Below, in pieces: positions 24,313 through 33,141 of a stretch of DNA of 64,000 bases. The notes below the pieces were generated by a model, which did no database searches, was not told where the DNA came from, and saw only the letters and a list, made by a program, of their open reading frames with translations. Both the position numbers and the translations under genes were made by a program. Position 1 is the stretch's first letter, and each line of letters opens with the position of its first letter. Source of the stretch: Draconibacterium mangrovi (lineage in GTDB: Bacteria; Bacteroidota; Bacteroidia; Bacteroidales; Prolixibacteraceae). Location of the stretch: the NCBI RefSeq assembly GCF_010586825.1, contig NZ_JAAAGB010000008.1, positions 124,001 to 188,000 of the forward strand. Direction: 5' to 3'.

Positions 24313-26568
24313 CTATTCTTCAACTGTAAGCACTGTCTTTAAGCGAATATCATCCGATGCACTTCCCACCATAATGGTGAAATCTCCAGGTTCAACAACT
24401 CGTTTCATATCGCGGTTCCATAACGAAAGTGCTTCGTGATCAACTCTGAAACGAACCGTTTTGCTTTCGCCTGCGTTTAGTGAAATGCGTTCGAAACCTT
24501 TCAATGCCTTTACCGGTGTGGTTACTGTTCCTATCTCGTCGCGGATGTATAATTGCACCACTTCATCGCCAACAATATCTCCGGTATTTTTTACGGTTAC
24601 TTCCACAGTTGCTTCTTCGTTAGGGGAAATTGTTTCAGGCTGAACTTTAAGATCGCTGTATTCAAACTTTGTATAGCTGATACCGTGTCCGAACGCATAC
24701 AACGGTTTGTTTGAAACATCGACATAATTGTGTTGCGACGAAGGCTTGTGATTGTAGTAATAAGGAATCTGTCCAACCGAGCGTGGGAACGTAATTGCAA
24801 GTTTTCCCGATGGATTTACATTCCCCAAAAGCACATCGGCAATCGCGAGCCCACCTTTTTCTCCTGAAAACCATGACTCAACTACGGCCGGAATATTTTC
24901 TGCAATCCAGTTTATTGTTAACGGACGACCATTAAACAAAACCGCAACAACAGGTTTTCCGGTCGCATAGATTGCCTTAATTAGTTCAACCTGGTTGGCA
25001 TCCAAATCAATTGCAGAGCGATCTTTTCCTTCGCCAACTACTTTTACATTTTCGCCAATTACCACAATTGCAACATCCGATTTTCTTGCCAGGTTAACAG
25101 CCTCCAGCTTTAATCCAGGCTCATCTTTTTCAAGATCGTAACCCTGTGCAAACTGAACACTTTGTCCAACACCAATACGTTGTTTCAAACCATCAAGGAT
25201 AGAAATTCCTTCTTTGTCGGGATTGGTATAACCGCCCGGATAGGTACTTTCAGCCAATTCACCAATTACGGCAATACGTGCATTTTTGTCTTTTACGGGA
25301 AGAACAGCACCATCGTTTTTCAAAAGAACAATACTTTTCTGCGCAGCTTCCAGTGCCAGTTGCTGACTTTCTTCAGTATGAAATGCAGTTTTCTGAAGGC
25401 TCGGATCGATGTACGGATTTTCGAACAAACCCAACATGAATTTCACACGAAGAATATCGCGAACAGCTGCGTCTAATTCCTTTTCTGTTAACGACCCGTT
25501 TTGCAATGATTCCTTTACACCTTCAATAAGACTTTCGTGCGCAAAATCATAGAATTGCATATTCAGCCCGACCTTTAATGTTTGCGCTAAAGCATCGGCA
25601 GTATCTTTTGCAGCTTTGTGACTATTTACAGTCATTCGAATGGCTCCAAGATCAGACAGAACAAAACCGTCGAAACCCCACTCGTCGCGCAAAACATCTT
25701 TCATCAACCAATCGTTAAAAACACATGGCACACCATCAAGCTCGTGATAAGCCGCCATAATTCCTTTGGCTTTTCCTTCTTTTACCGCTTTTTCAAATGG
25801 ATACAAGAAAGTTGAGCGGGCTTCGCGTTCGCCTATAAAAACTGTTGCAATATTGCTTCCTGCCTCAGGCACACTGTGTACAGCAAAATGTTTTGGTTCA
25901 GCAATTACAGTATTGGGCTGGTCGAGTCCTTTCCCCTGCATACCTTTTACAATTGCAGTTCCGTTTAAGGCAGTCAGGTATGGATCTTCGCCGTAAGTTT
26001 CTTCAACACGTCCCCAGCGCGGATCGCGCGCTAGCCCGATTACCGGAGCCAAAATCATATGAACTCCATGTGCACGGGCTTCTGTACCGATAACCTCGCC
26101 GACTTTACGTACCAGCGTTGTATCGAAAGCGCTGGCCAGTTGCAATGGAATGGGGAAAGTTGTACTTCCGTTACCACAGTACCCATGAAGGCCTTCTTCG
26201 ATAAACATGACCGGGATTCCCAATCGGGTTTTCTCAATCATGTATTTTTGAATTTTATTGGCGATTTCAACATCCAGCGGATACAAGTCATGAATAGAAC
26301 CTGCTCCTACCAAACCTATCATGTTCGAAATTTTTTCTTCTGAATAGGCTATGGCATCGTGGCCGTCCATATCGGCAATCTCTTTTCCCCAGTACATATC
26401 GATTTGGGCAATTTTTTCTTCAACGGTCATTCTGTTGAGTAAATCATTGGCTCTTTCATCCACTGGTAAAAATGAATTTCTATATCCTTCAATCTCTGAT
26501 TTTTTATTGGTGGTACACGCAAATAGAGCTATTAGCGCAATGTAAAATACATACCTAATTTTAGTCAT
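24313..26568 (-). CDS. GH3 beta-glycosidase, lipoprotein
   Basis: This 751-residue lipoprotein (lipobox ending LFAC) has the GH3 N-terminal barrel with KHFAVHS and the nucleophile aspartate in GFVLSDLGA near residue 304, the GH3 C-terminal alpha/beta domain (about 405-620; KSIVLLKNDGAVLPV) and a fibronectin-III-like domain (about 650-730; EVTVKNTGDIVGDEVVQLYI). Family members are retaining beta-glucosidases, beta-xylosidases or related exo-enzymes. In this PUL a beta-xylosidase or beta-glucosidase that finishes the breakdown of short products is plausible. It lies 29 bases after the oxidoreductase gene. Confidence 0.92.
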   Translation of the reverse strand: MTKIRYVFYIALIALFACTTNKKSEIEGYRNSFLPVDERANDLLNRMTVEEKIAQIDMYWGKEIADMDGHDAIAYSEEKISNMIGLVGAGSIHDLYPLDVEIANKIQKYMIEKTRLGIPVMFIEEGLHGYCGNGSTTFPIPLQLASAFDTTLVRKVGEVIGTEARAHGVHMILAPVIGLARDPRWGRVEETYGEDPYLTALNGTAIVKGMQGKGLDQPNTVIAEPKHFAVHSVPEAGSNIATVFIGEREARSTFLYPFEKAVKEGKAKGIMAAYHELDGVPCVFNDWLMKDVLRDEWGFDGFVLSDLGAIRMTVNSHKAAKDTADALAQTLKVGLNMQFYDFAHESLIEGVKESLQNGSLTEKELDAAVRDILRVKFMLGLFENPYIDPSLQKTAFHTEESQQLALEAAQKSIVLLKNDGAVLPVKDKNARIAVIGELAESTYPGGYTNPDKEGISILDGLKQRIGVGQSVQFAQGYDLEKDEPGLKLEAVNLARKSDVAIVVIGENVKVVGEGKDRSAIDLDANQVELIKAIYATGKPVVAVLFNGRPLTINWIAENIPAVVESWFSGEKGGLAIADVLLGNVNPSGKLAITFPRSVGQIPYYYNHKPSSQHNYVDVSNKPLYAFGHGISYTKFEYSDLKVQPETISPNEEATVEVTVKNTGDIVGDEVVQLYIRDEIGTVTTPVKALKGFERISLNAGESKTVRFRVDHEALSLWNRDMKRVVEPGDFTIMVGSASDDIRLKTVLTVEE

Positions 26569-26597
26569 ACTGGTTTAATGGCCTTATTGTTAATATT

Positions 26598-27704
26598 CTA
26601 TTTTTTAGTCGGTTTTATCTTGACGCTTTTCCCTGTTTTTGCCGATTGACGGGCTGCATCAAGAATCTTTACAACCATCACATTGTTTTCAAGCGAATAA
26701 AGTCCGTAAGGAGGTTGACTGATTTTTTTAGTAATCACATCGTAGAAATAGGCAAAGGGATCTTCGTAAACAGCGATATCATTTGCTGTTACTTTTAGTG
26801 CTATTTCGTCTCCTGTATTTCTGGTACGAATACGCATATCATGGTTATTATCGGCAAAAATGTAGCCGTCGGTGCCATATATTTCCATGTCTTTCCTGTT
26901 AAAAGGCCAGTTCCACGAAGCCTGAATAATACACTCCGATTCGGGATAAGAAACCACAATTGTTGCATCGTCGTCTACTTTTGGATAAATAGCGGGCTTT
27001 AACTGGCGTGTTACAGCAGTTACCGAAAGCGGAGTTTCGCCTTTGGTTAAAGCAGTCATTAAATTTGCTCCGTAGCAGCCAAAGTCAACAATAGCGCCAC
27101 CGCCGTTTGAAACAGGATCAGTAAGCCAATCGAGAAAATACTTGTCGCAACCGATTTCTTTTGGCCCCCGATGCCCATCGTGAAATACCACTTTACGCAC
27201 CGTGCCCACATTGTTTTTATCGTTTACCAATTGAAATGATTTTGCAGTACTTGGATACCACGAAGTTTCGTAATCGGTTAGCAGGTGAATGTTATATTTT
27301 TTTGCAAGGGCAGCCATCTGTTTTGCATGATCCATGCTTACTGCCAACGGCTTTTCAACCATTACATCAATCCCACGGGGAGCACAGGACTTTACGACGG
27401 CCAAGTGTTCGTAGATTGATCCAAATGCGACAACTGCTTCGGGTTTTACTTCATCAAGCATTTTTTCCAAATCGGAATAAATCAGTTCGGTGGAAAACTT
27501 ATATCGTTTTGATAAATTAATGGCCAATTCATGGTTGGGTTCACAAACGCCAACCAGTTCAAAATCGCCCTTATCAGGACGGCCTAAAATGAACGAAATG
27601 TGGCCATGTGTCATTCCAGCAACTGCAAGGCGAACAACTTTCTGTCCGTAGCCAGGAATAGTTGTCATTAGCGACAGTACAATCAATATCAATTTAAGAT
27701 TCAT
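26598..27704 (-). CDS. Exported Gfo/Idh/MocA-family oxidoreductase
   Basis: This 368-residue protein carries an N-terminal signal peptide (cut near PGYGQ), followed by a Rossmann fold with VAGMTHGH, and the EKPLA motif at 117-121 that ends the nucleotide-binding domain. The C-terminal alpha/beta domain (about 150-330) forms the sugar-binding face. Cytoplasmic relatives oxidise sugars with NAD(P); exported ones in Bacteroidota are thought to keep a tightly bound cofactor and may act as glycosidases through a redox mechanism, as in GH109. Its place between GH43 (46 bases) and GH3 (29 bases) suggests that it processes a sugar in the periplasm. The activity is unknown. Confidence 0.82.
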   Translation of the reverse strand: MNLKLILIVLSLMTTIPGYGQKVVRLAVAGMTHGHISFILGRPDKGDFELVGVCEPNHELAINLSKRYKFSTELIYSDLEKMLDEVKPEAVVAFGSIYEHLAVVKSCAPRGIDVMVEKPLAVSMDHAKQMAALAKKYNIHLLTDYETSWYPSTAKSFQLVNDKNNVGTVRKVVFHDGHRGPKEIGCDKYFLDWLTDPVSNGGGAIVDFGCYGANLMTALTKGETPLSVTAVTRQLKPAIYPKVDDDATIVVSYPESECIIQASWNWPFNRKDMEIYGTDGYIFADNNHDMRIRTRNTGDEIALKVTANDIAVYEDPFAYFYDVITKKISQPPYGLYSLENNVMVVKILDAARQSAKTGKSVKIKPTKK

Positions 27705-27750
27705 ATTTCAGATGGTTTTCATTTTCTTGGTCATTTCACAATTATTTACC

Positions 27751-28719
27751 CTATTTAGTTTGAAGAACAGTTTGGATTGTTCCGTCCTCGTTGTAATACA
27801 ACTTATCGACACAAATCGAGCGAAGATTACCCTGACCTGAAATTGATTTGTTGTGGTAAAAAGCATACCACTGACCGTTGTATTCTACTACCGAGCCATG
27901 ACTAGTGTCACAACCGGTTGGTTCAAGGTAAATACCTTTATATTCCCATGGTCCAAGCGGATTCTTACTCATAGCATAACGAAGTTGATTATTCCCCGGG
28001 GTGTTGTCGGCATAGGTCAAATAATAGATTCCATTTCTTTTAAAAACCCAGGTGGCTTCGTGAAAGTCTTCGAGTCCTTCCATTTGCTGGAGTTCTCCGT
28101 CGAGCTCCATCATATTATCTTTCAGCTTAACGCCTTCACATTTACTGCCTCCGCCGTAATAAAAGTAAGCCTGTCCATCGTCGTCGATAAAAACACACGG
28201 ATCGATCATAGCAAAACCCCCAACACCTTTTATATATCCCTGATCTTTAAAATCTTTTGCAGGACTTTTACTCGTTGCAACACCAACTTTCCAGGTTTTA
28301 TTCCAGTCGTTTCCACTTGGATGAGGATAATAAAAGTAATAAACACCATTTTTAAATGCACAGTCGGGAGCCCACATAAAACCACCTTCGGGACGTCCCC
28401 ATTCAACGTTCTCCGAACGTAAAATTTCGCCATGGTCTTTCCAGTTCACCATATCATCGGTAGAAAAAACGTGGTACTTATCCATCAAATCGCAGCCGCG
28501 TGGCGGATCTACATCATGCGATGCGTATACATACAAACGGCCATCGTCCCAAACATGTGCAGATGGATCGGCGGTGTACATATGTGTTATAAATGGATTT
28601 TTTTGCGCGAATACACCACTAGGGTTTAACACTATTGAAAACAGCATTAAAAAAGATCCGAATGTTATGTAATAATGCGATACAGATAACTTTGAACAAT
28701 CAAACTTATTGGTCTTCAT
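27751..28719 (-). CDS. GH43 beta-xylosidase / alpha-L-arabinofuranosidase (paralog A)
   Basis: This 322-residue exported enzyme (signal ending VFAQ) is a single five-bladed propeller. The catalytic set is visible: base D51 in TADPSAHVW, the pKa-tuning D173 in MIDPCVF, and acid E221 in DFHEATW. GH43 enzymes of this type remove beta-xylose or alpha-L-arabinofuranose. It is a close paralog of the proteins at 36432 and 37468, sharing PPRGCDLMDKYHVFSTDDM. It is the first gene after the SARP-type regulator, preceded by a 303-base gap with TTGAGC half-sites, so its operon (to 10293) likely has its own promoter there. Confidence 0.9.
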   Translation of the reverse strand: MKTNKFDCSKLSVSHYYITFGSFLMLFSIVLNPSGVFAQKNPFITHMYTADPSAHVWDDGRLYVYASHDVDPPRGCDLMDKYHVFSTDDMVNWKDHGEILRSENVEWGRPEGGFMWAPDCAFKNGVYYFYYPHPSGNDWNKTWKVGVATSKSPAKDFKDQGYIKGVGGFAMIDPCVFIDDDGQAYFYYGGGSKCEGVKLKDNMMELDGELQQMEGLEDFHEATWVFKRNGIYYLTYADNTPGNNQLRYAMSKNPLGPWEYKGIYLEPTGCDTSHGSVVEYNGQWYAFYHNKSISGQGNLRSICVDKLYYNEDGTIQTVLQTK

Positions 28720-29022
28720 ACAAATAAGATATTTACTGAATAGTCGGTTTTAAAAATTATTGCTCAAATAAAGGCTGCAAGGATTAACAAATGCATTAAT
28801 TTTGAGCAAACAGCTCAATTAATTTTTTTAGATCTGAAAAAAAGTAGGAGTTAATTGGCAAGAATCCTTTGAATCTCACTTATAGAAACAACTTGAAAAG
28901 ATTTTCAAGAGAGAGAATTCTGCTACATGTGCTATAGATTACTGACAGATCAAAAATCCAAATCAAAGGTTACCTGAATTATCGAAGGAAGAAAAATGGG
29001 ACATTTTTTGAGGATAAATAAC
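28720..29022. promoter_or_regulatory. Promoter gap between regulator and GH43 operon
   Basis: This 303-base AT-rich gap precedes the long leftward operon. It contains an inverted repeat TTGAGC (28802-28807) / GCTCAA (28813-28818) and a further GCTCAA at 28762-28767, all upstream of the GH43 start. The close setting to a DNA-binding regulator gene makes these candidate operator half-sites. A small hairpin AAAAATG / CATTTTT at 28992-29008 sits just after the regulator stop and may act as a weak terminator. Confidence 0.35.
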
Positions 29023-31581
29023 TCAGGAATCCGTGTTGCCGGCCAAAACATCTTTGAAAGATGCAGGGAATTCTGAGTTGAGTAAATTTTGATATTCCTT
29101 ACAGAAAGAATTGTAAGAGTGAAGAGCAACACTTCCCTTTCCGTCCTTGTGAAGAATCTGACATTTAACGATCAAAGCATCCTCATTAAGCGAGTCGAGA
29201 GAGAAAATACAGTCGGCAATATGCAGCAATGTCTTTTTATCACCTTTTATCTCTTGTCGTGAAAGCAGTTTCACCAGAAAATCGACCACAGAATTAGTAA
29301 ATTGTGCTTTGTACGAATCTATCCAGTCAATCTCCAAATTAGGAAGTAATTCTCCCTTATCCAGCAATCCATAAAGTGTGGCAATATCTTTCAAATCCAG
29401 ATGTTCGTCTTCTGATCTGTTTGTGATATTCAAAACGTGCAAATAGTCGCAATAAATGTTCGATGACATTTTCAGCTTCCAGTACGAGTTCTCATAAACG
29501 ATTTCCAGACCTGCAACTTCTTCAATTGCATTTCTTAGTTTGCTAATGTTTACGTTGCGATTGTTTCGGGCACTTTTCTCCGTTTTATCGAACCATAAAG
29601 TTTCATCAAGCTTTTTTGATGAAATTCCTTTTCCGCGATGAACGGTATTGAAGAAAATCATTAAAAACAACTGTTTCAGCATTGGCGAAAAATCCGACGT
29701 AATATCTACCCCTGAATCACTGTAAATTTGAAAACCTCCAAGAAAAAGAACCGATGATTTTTTAATCTTTTCTACCCTCCGAAACATTTGTTGTTCGTAG
29801 GAAACAGGCTCCGAACTTTTCTCCTCAATTACAACATTTTTACGTTTTCTTTTAGAGTTGACATAAGCCAGAAACACAATCATAACGATCAGTGCTAATC
29901 CAAACAAAATGATTCGTTTATTTTTACCAACAGGATTATTTTTAGCTTTCACTTTCTGAAACACATCATCCGGAACAAGCGGTGGATAAGCCATCGAGTA
30001 GATCTTAACATCTGACTTGTTTGTGGTAACTGCAAATAACTTTCGTAATTTTTTATTTAAATAGAGGTACGACCATGAATCGGTATCCTGAAAGTCAAAC
30101 ACAATCGAGTCTGGATATATAAATTGGGAAGGCTCATAAATACCAAATTTTGCCAATTTGATGATCGAACTGTATTTTGAATTATCAAAAATAAGGGTAT
30201 AAAAACCCGTGGAATCATCGTCAATGATTAGGGATTCAGCAGGCACAAAAGGAAATTCCGGAGCCGTATAATCCAACATTTTACTGAAATGCAAAGTATT
30301 AAGATCAAGCGAATACAGGTCGTTGTAGGCACCGGGAGTTAACTCCTGCCTACCGGTTTTGCTTCCATATCCTCCAAATACTAATAAAGTATCAGCGTTA
30401 AGCAAACCGGCAGCAGCCAGGTAACGCGGTTCAATTTGATCACATCTGTCAAATTTTTTCCAGGAATTATTTCGAGGATCATAATTAAAAACGGTACTGT
30501 TGTAACGGTATAAACCATATCCAAGAATTGCCAACAGCGAACTATCGACAGGCGAAATCACTTTATTATGATGCCCAAAGTTAGATTCGTCCATTTGAAC
30601 CGGATCATTCGACCATCTTTGACTTGAAAAACTGAATTTACTTATTCCCTGTTGGTCGAGATTATAGGACCATATTTCATTGGTATAAGCATTAAAAACA
30701 ACATGTTTCTCATTCATTTGGCGATACGGGCTGCCTCCTTTATAAAGAATGCTATCTAACTTGCCGGTATTCAAATCGTAGCGAAGAATACTGTTTTTAT
30801 CAACAAAAAATAATTCATCTGTCGTTTCATTGCTAACAACGCCGTAAAAATTGCTTAAGCTAAGTTGCCTGACTTCTTCCCACGATAAATGCGCATCAAT
30901 CAACCATTTTGGATTTTCAACTACTGCCACAGCTTCTTCTACTTCATCGTATGTTTTGTTGAAAGTATGTTTAGATAACAGCCAGTGTCTGACCATTTTA
31001 TCGTTATGGTTATAAATCTGAATGTTTTTTAAAGTCATCGGGCATACATCGGTGCTCTGAAAAGGAGAGGTTTTCGATATTCCAAAAACAATATCAAAAC
31101 GATCATCCTCATCAAAGTAGATAGCTGCCTTTTTCGAAACCCCGTTCAAACTAATTTCAACATATTTTTGTTCGGAATCGAGCTGAAAAGTAACATGAAA
31201 CCATTTGTTATAATCTAAATCAGGTACATCTTCCCAACGAAACGTACACAAGATTTTTTCTTTAAAAATCAATGAAAAGTTTTCATTTTCGGATGCATAA
31301 TTTGCAATAAAGTCGAAATTTTCAGTTTCATTCGAAAAAATCCGGAAAACATAGCCATAGTACCCATCTCCCAACCTTAGCTGAATATCGAAATCCAGCT
31401 TAAATCCACCGGTTAAATTTAAAGCTTCTTCTGGTGTGAGATTTAATGAGGTTCGTTTGTCTTGTACTACCTCAGATGATGCAAAATACAAACCTGAGTT
31501 TAGTTCATTCTGCGCAAATATTTTCGTTGCTAACAAAAGAAAAATAACATTTACACAAAGTAATAATTTCACATCTATCAT
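29023..31581 (-). CDS. Membrane-spanning SARP-type regulator with LamG and Kelch sensor
   Basis: The start is taken as ATG at 31581 (a TTG start five codons upstream is possible), giving 852 residues. Order: signal peptide (1-24); LamG/concanavalin-like domain (about 30-210); Kelch-type beta-propeller (about 235-535; LLVFGGYGSKTG, NDLYSLDLNTLHF); one transmembrane helix (about 556-574; LFGLALIVMIVFLAYV) followed by KRKRK; a winged-helix DNA-binding domain (about 612-705; LGGFQIYSDSG, ISKLRNAIEEV); and a BTAD-like helical domain (about 712-845; KGELLPN, LNEDALIVKCQIL, ALHSYNSF). The output half is that of SARP activators, here fused to a periplasmic sensor, so one protein could sense glycan outside and bind DNA inside. 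It lies mid-PUL and probably controls it. There is no kinase domain, so it is not a hybrid two-component system. Confidence 0.82.
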   Translation of the reverse strand: MIDVKLLLCVNVIFLLLATKIFAQNELNSGLYFASSEVVQDKRTSLNLTPEEALNLTGGFKLDFDIQLRLGDGYYGYVFRIFSNETENFDFIANYASENENFSLIFKEKILCTFRWEDVPDLDYNKWFHVTFQLDSEQKYVEISLNGVSKKAAIYFDEDDRFDIVFGISKTSPFQSTDVCPMTLKNIQIYNHNDKMVRHWLLSKHTFNKTYDEVEEAVAVVENPKWLIDAHLSWEEVRQLSLSNFYGVVSNETTDELFFVDKNSILRYDLNTGKLDSILYKGGSPYRQMNEKHVVFNAYTNEIWSYNLDQQGISKFSFSSQRWSNDPVQMDESNFGHHNKVISPVDSSLLAILGYGLYRYNSTVFNYDPRNNSWKKFDRCDQIEPRYLAAAGLLNADTLLVFGGYGSKTGRQELTPGAYNDLYSLDLNTLHFSKMLDYTAPEFPFVPAESLIIDDDSTGFYTLIFDNSKYSSIIKLAKFGIYEPSQFIYPDSIVFDFQDTDSWSYLYLNKKLRKLFAVTTNKSDVKIYSMAYPPLVPDDVFQKVKAKNNPVGKNKRIILFGLALIVMIVFLAYVNSKRKRKNVVIEEKSSEPVSYEQQMFRRVEKIKKSSVLFLGGFQIYSDSGVDITSDFSPMLKQLFLMIFFNTVHRGKGISSKKLDETLWFDKTEKSARNNRNVNISKLRNAIEEVAGLEIVYENSYWKLKMSSNIYCDYLHVLNITNRSEDEHLDLKDIATLYGLLDKGELLPNLEIDWIDSYKAQFTNSVVDFLVKLLSRQEIKGDKKTLLHIADCIFSLDSLNEDALIVKCQILHKDGKGSVALHSYNSFCKEYQNLLNSEFPASFKDVLAGNTDS

Positions 31582-31869
31582 GTTTAAAAGACCCAAATGT
31601 ATTAAAATGGATCAAATTTTCCGAGTTCTAAAAATAGTTTTGAAACATCAACCGAGAATCTTTTCCATCGTACAAATCGTTAACACGTTTGTAACCAGAT
31701 TATACAATATTCCTCTTGTTATTGTAACAACGAAAACATTCTACAAAACCGATGTATTCTTTCTTATCATTTTGACTTCAATACAAATTTTGCCATTTGA
31801 CATAATAGAATAACAGGATGGCTTAGAAGGAATCTGTCAATAATGCGGGAAGTTGATTTTTTTTCGGAT

Positions 31870-33117
31870 TTACTTATCATTCCAAATTTTTTTTATTGTT
31901 TCTTCCTGCGAGTACCCAATCGGACAGGTTTCACTTTTTGTATTGGCCCTGTAGCTACCGGCTGTTTCGTTTGGGCAGGATAACATTCTACTAACAGGCA
32001 TTTGTAAGTGCCCGTTCGGATCAGTATCTTTTACCCAATTGTATGCATATTCCAGCCACGCATTTCTACTTTGTTCATCTTGCTGGGCAAACCACGAAAT
32101 TTCATCCCAGCCCCAAACAAAATGCGAAGTAGTATCGGCTACATTGGCTTCTCCACTTCTTCCGTAATTATCAAACTCAACGAGATATGGCAGGTTATTG
32201 CACGACCAGCCACTGGGAGAAATACAACCTTTACTCTTTTTAAAAAGTGCATCAAGGTGATTCACTTCCAGTTTGCACTCGTATGGCTTTTCGGGAATTT
32301 CCTTAATTCGCAGTGGAAAGGAATTAAAATCGATCAGGCTAACGCCGTCTTTAATCATATCACCTTTGGGCACATGAGCATCAAGAATTACCCAGTTTCG
32401 CCGGGCGTGTATTTTTGCATAATTCCGTATTTTCGTTAACAGGCTCTTCCAGACCACCCGCTGTTGGTCATTCATTCCAATTAGTTCGACCTGCCCCAAA
32501 TGAAAAGCTTCACAACCCACGTTAATGTACGCACCGGCCAGGTAATAAAACCACAATTGTGTTTCTTGTCGGCTGACATCGGGCACACTGCTTCCCTTTC
32601 GCCAGTGATCTACCAAAAAGCCTCTTTTGTTCAACATTTCGTTGTACGAAAAGGTCCGGTCTTCAACAGGTAAATCGAAGCCCTGAAATACCCAATTGGG
32701 AATCTTTACGCTATCCACATCTTGTGTAATAATTTCAAACAGACAGCCCTGAAATATTATGTCGGGATCGAAATTATGGAGTGTATCAATTAATGCTTTC
32801 GCGGTTTCCCAAAAATCAGGATCATTTAAACGGCTTTCGTCTCCCCACCGGTAAATGGAACGCCCGATAAATTTCGCCCCTATATTTTTAATCATCCGCA
32901 CATCATCTTCATGATAAGGATATTTACGATGTCCTTCTGATTTTTCAGGAACAAGAAAGAAGGCCATCGTTACCGATCGATCGAGGTAATTGCTTAAAAC
33001 TTTTTCCGAAATTCCGTTCACATCAAAATAGTATATCTTTTCTTCGTCACTCATACTGCCGCAACTCAACAGAGCTGTGGCAAAAATTATCAATAACAAT
33101 AGATTTAGGTTTTTCAT
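31870..33117 (-). CDS. Lipoprotein of unknown family, possible TIM-barrel hydrolase
   Basis: The start at 33117 (MKNLNLLLLI, lipobox ending LLSC) is preferred because it gives a clean lipoprotein signal; 415 residues. I do not recognise the family. The body alternates hydrophobic strands and helices like a TIM barrel, with acidic residues at strand ends (FQGCLFEII, EAFHLGQVELIG, WVILDAHVP, LVEFDNYG, VWGWDEISWF), where glycosidases keep catalytic residues. It follows a GH43 gene after 24 bases and precedes the regulator after about 290 bases. Position and export fit a PUL enzyme or binding protein. The function is inference. Confidence 0.7.
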   Translation of the reverse strand: MKNLNLLLLIIFATALLSCGSMSDEEKIYYFDVNGISEKVLSNYLDRSVTMAFFLVPEKSEGHRKYPYHEDDVRMIKNIGAKFIGRSIYRWGDESRLNDPDFWETAKALIDTLHNFDPDIIFQGCLFEIITQDVDSVKIPNWVFQGFDLPVEDRTFSYNEMLNKRGFLVDHWRKGSSVPDVSRQETQLWFYYLAGAYINVGCEAFHLGQVELIGMNDQQRVVWKSLLTKIRNYAKIHARRNWVILDAHVPKGDMIKDGVSLIDFNSFPLRIKEIPEKPYECKLEVNHLDALFKKSKGCISPSGWSCNNLPYLVEFDNYGRSGEANVADTTSHFVWGWDEISWFAQQDEQSRNAWLEYAYNWVKDTDPNGHLQMPVSRMLSCPNETAGSYRANTKSETCPIGYSQEETIKKIWNDK

Positions 33118-33141
33118 TAAATGTATTTTTTTTTGAATCAA

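Noticed and set aside
29023..31596. Hybrid two-component PUL regulator
   Set aside because: The sensor half has LamG and Kelch domains, and no histidine kinase, receiver or AraC domain follows; the output reads as SARP-type.
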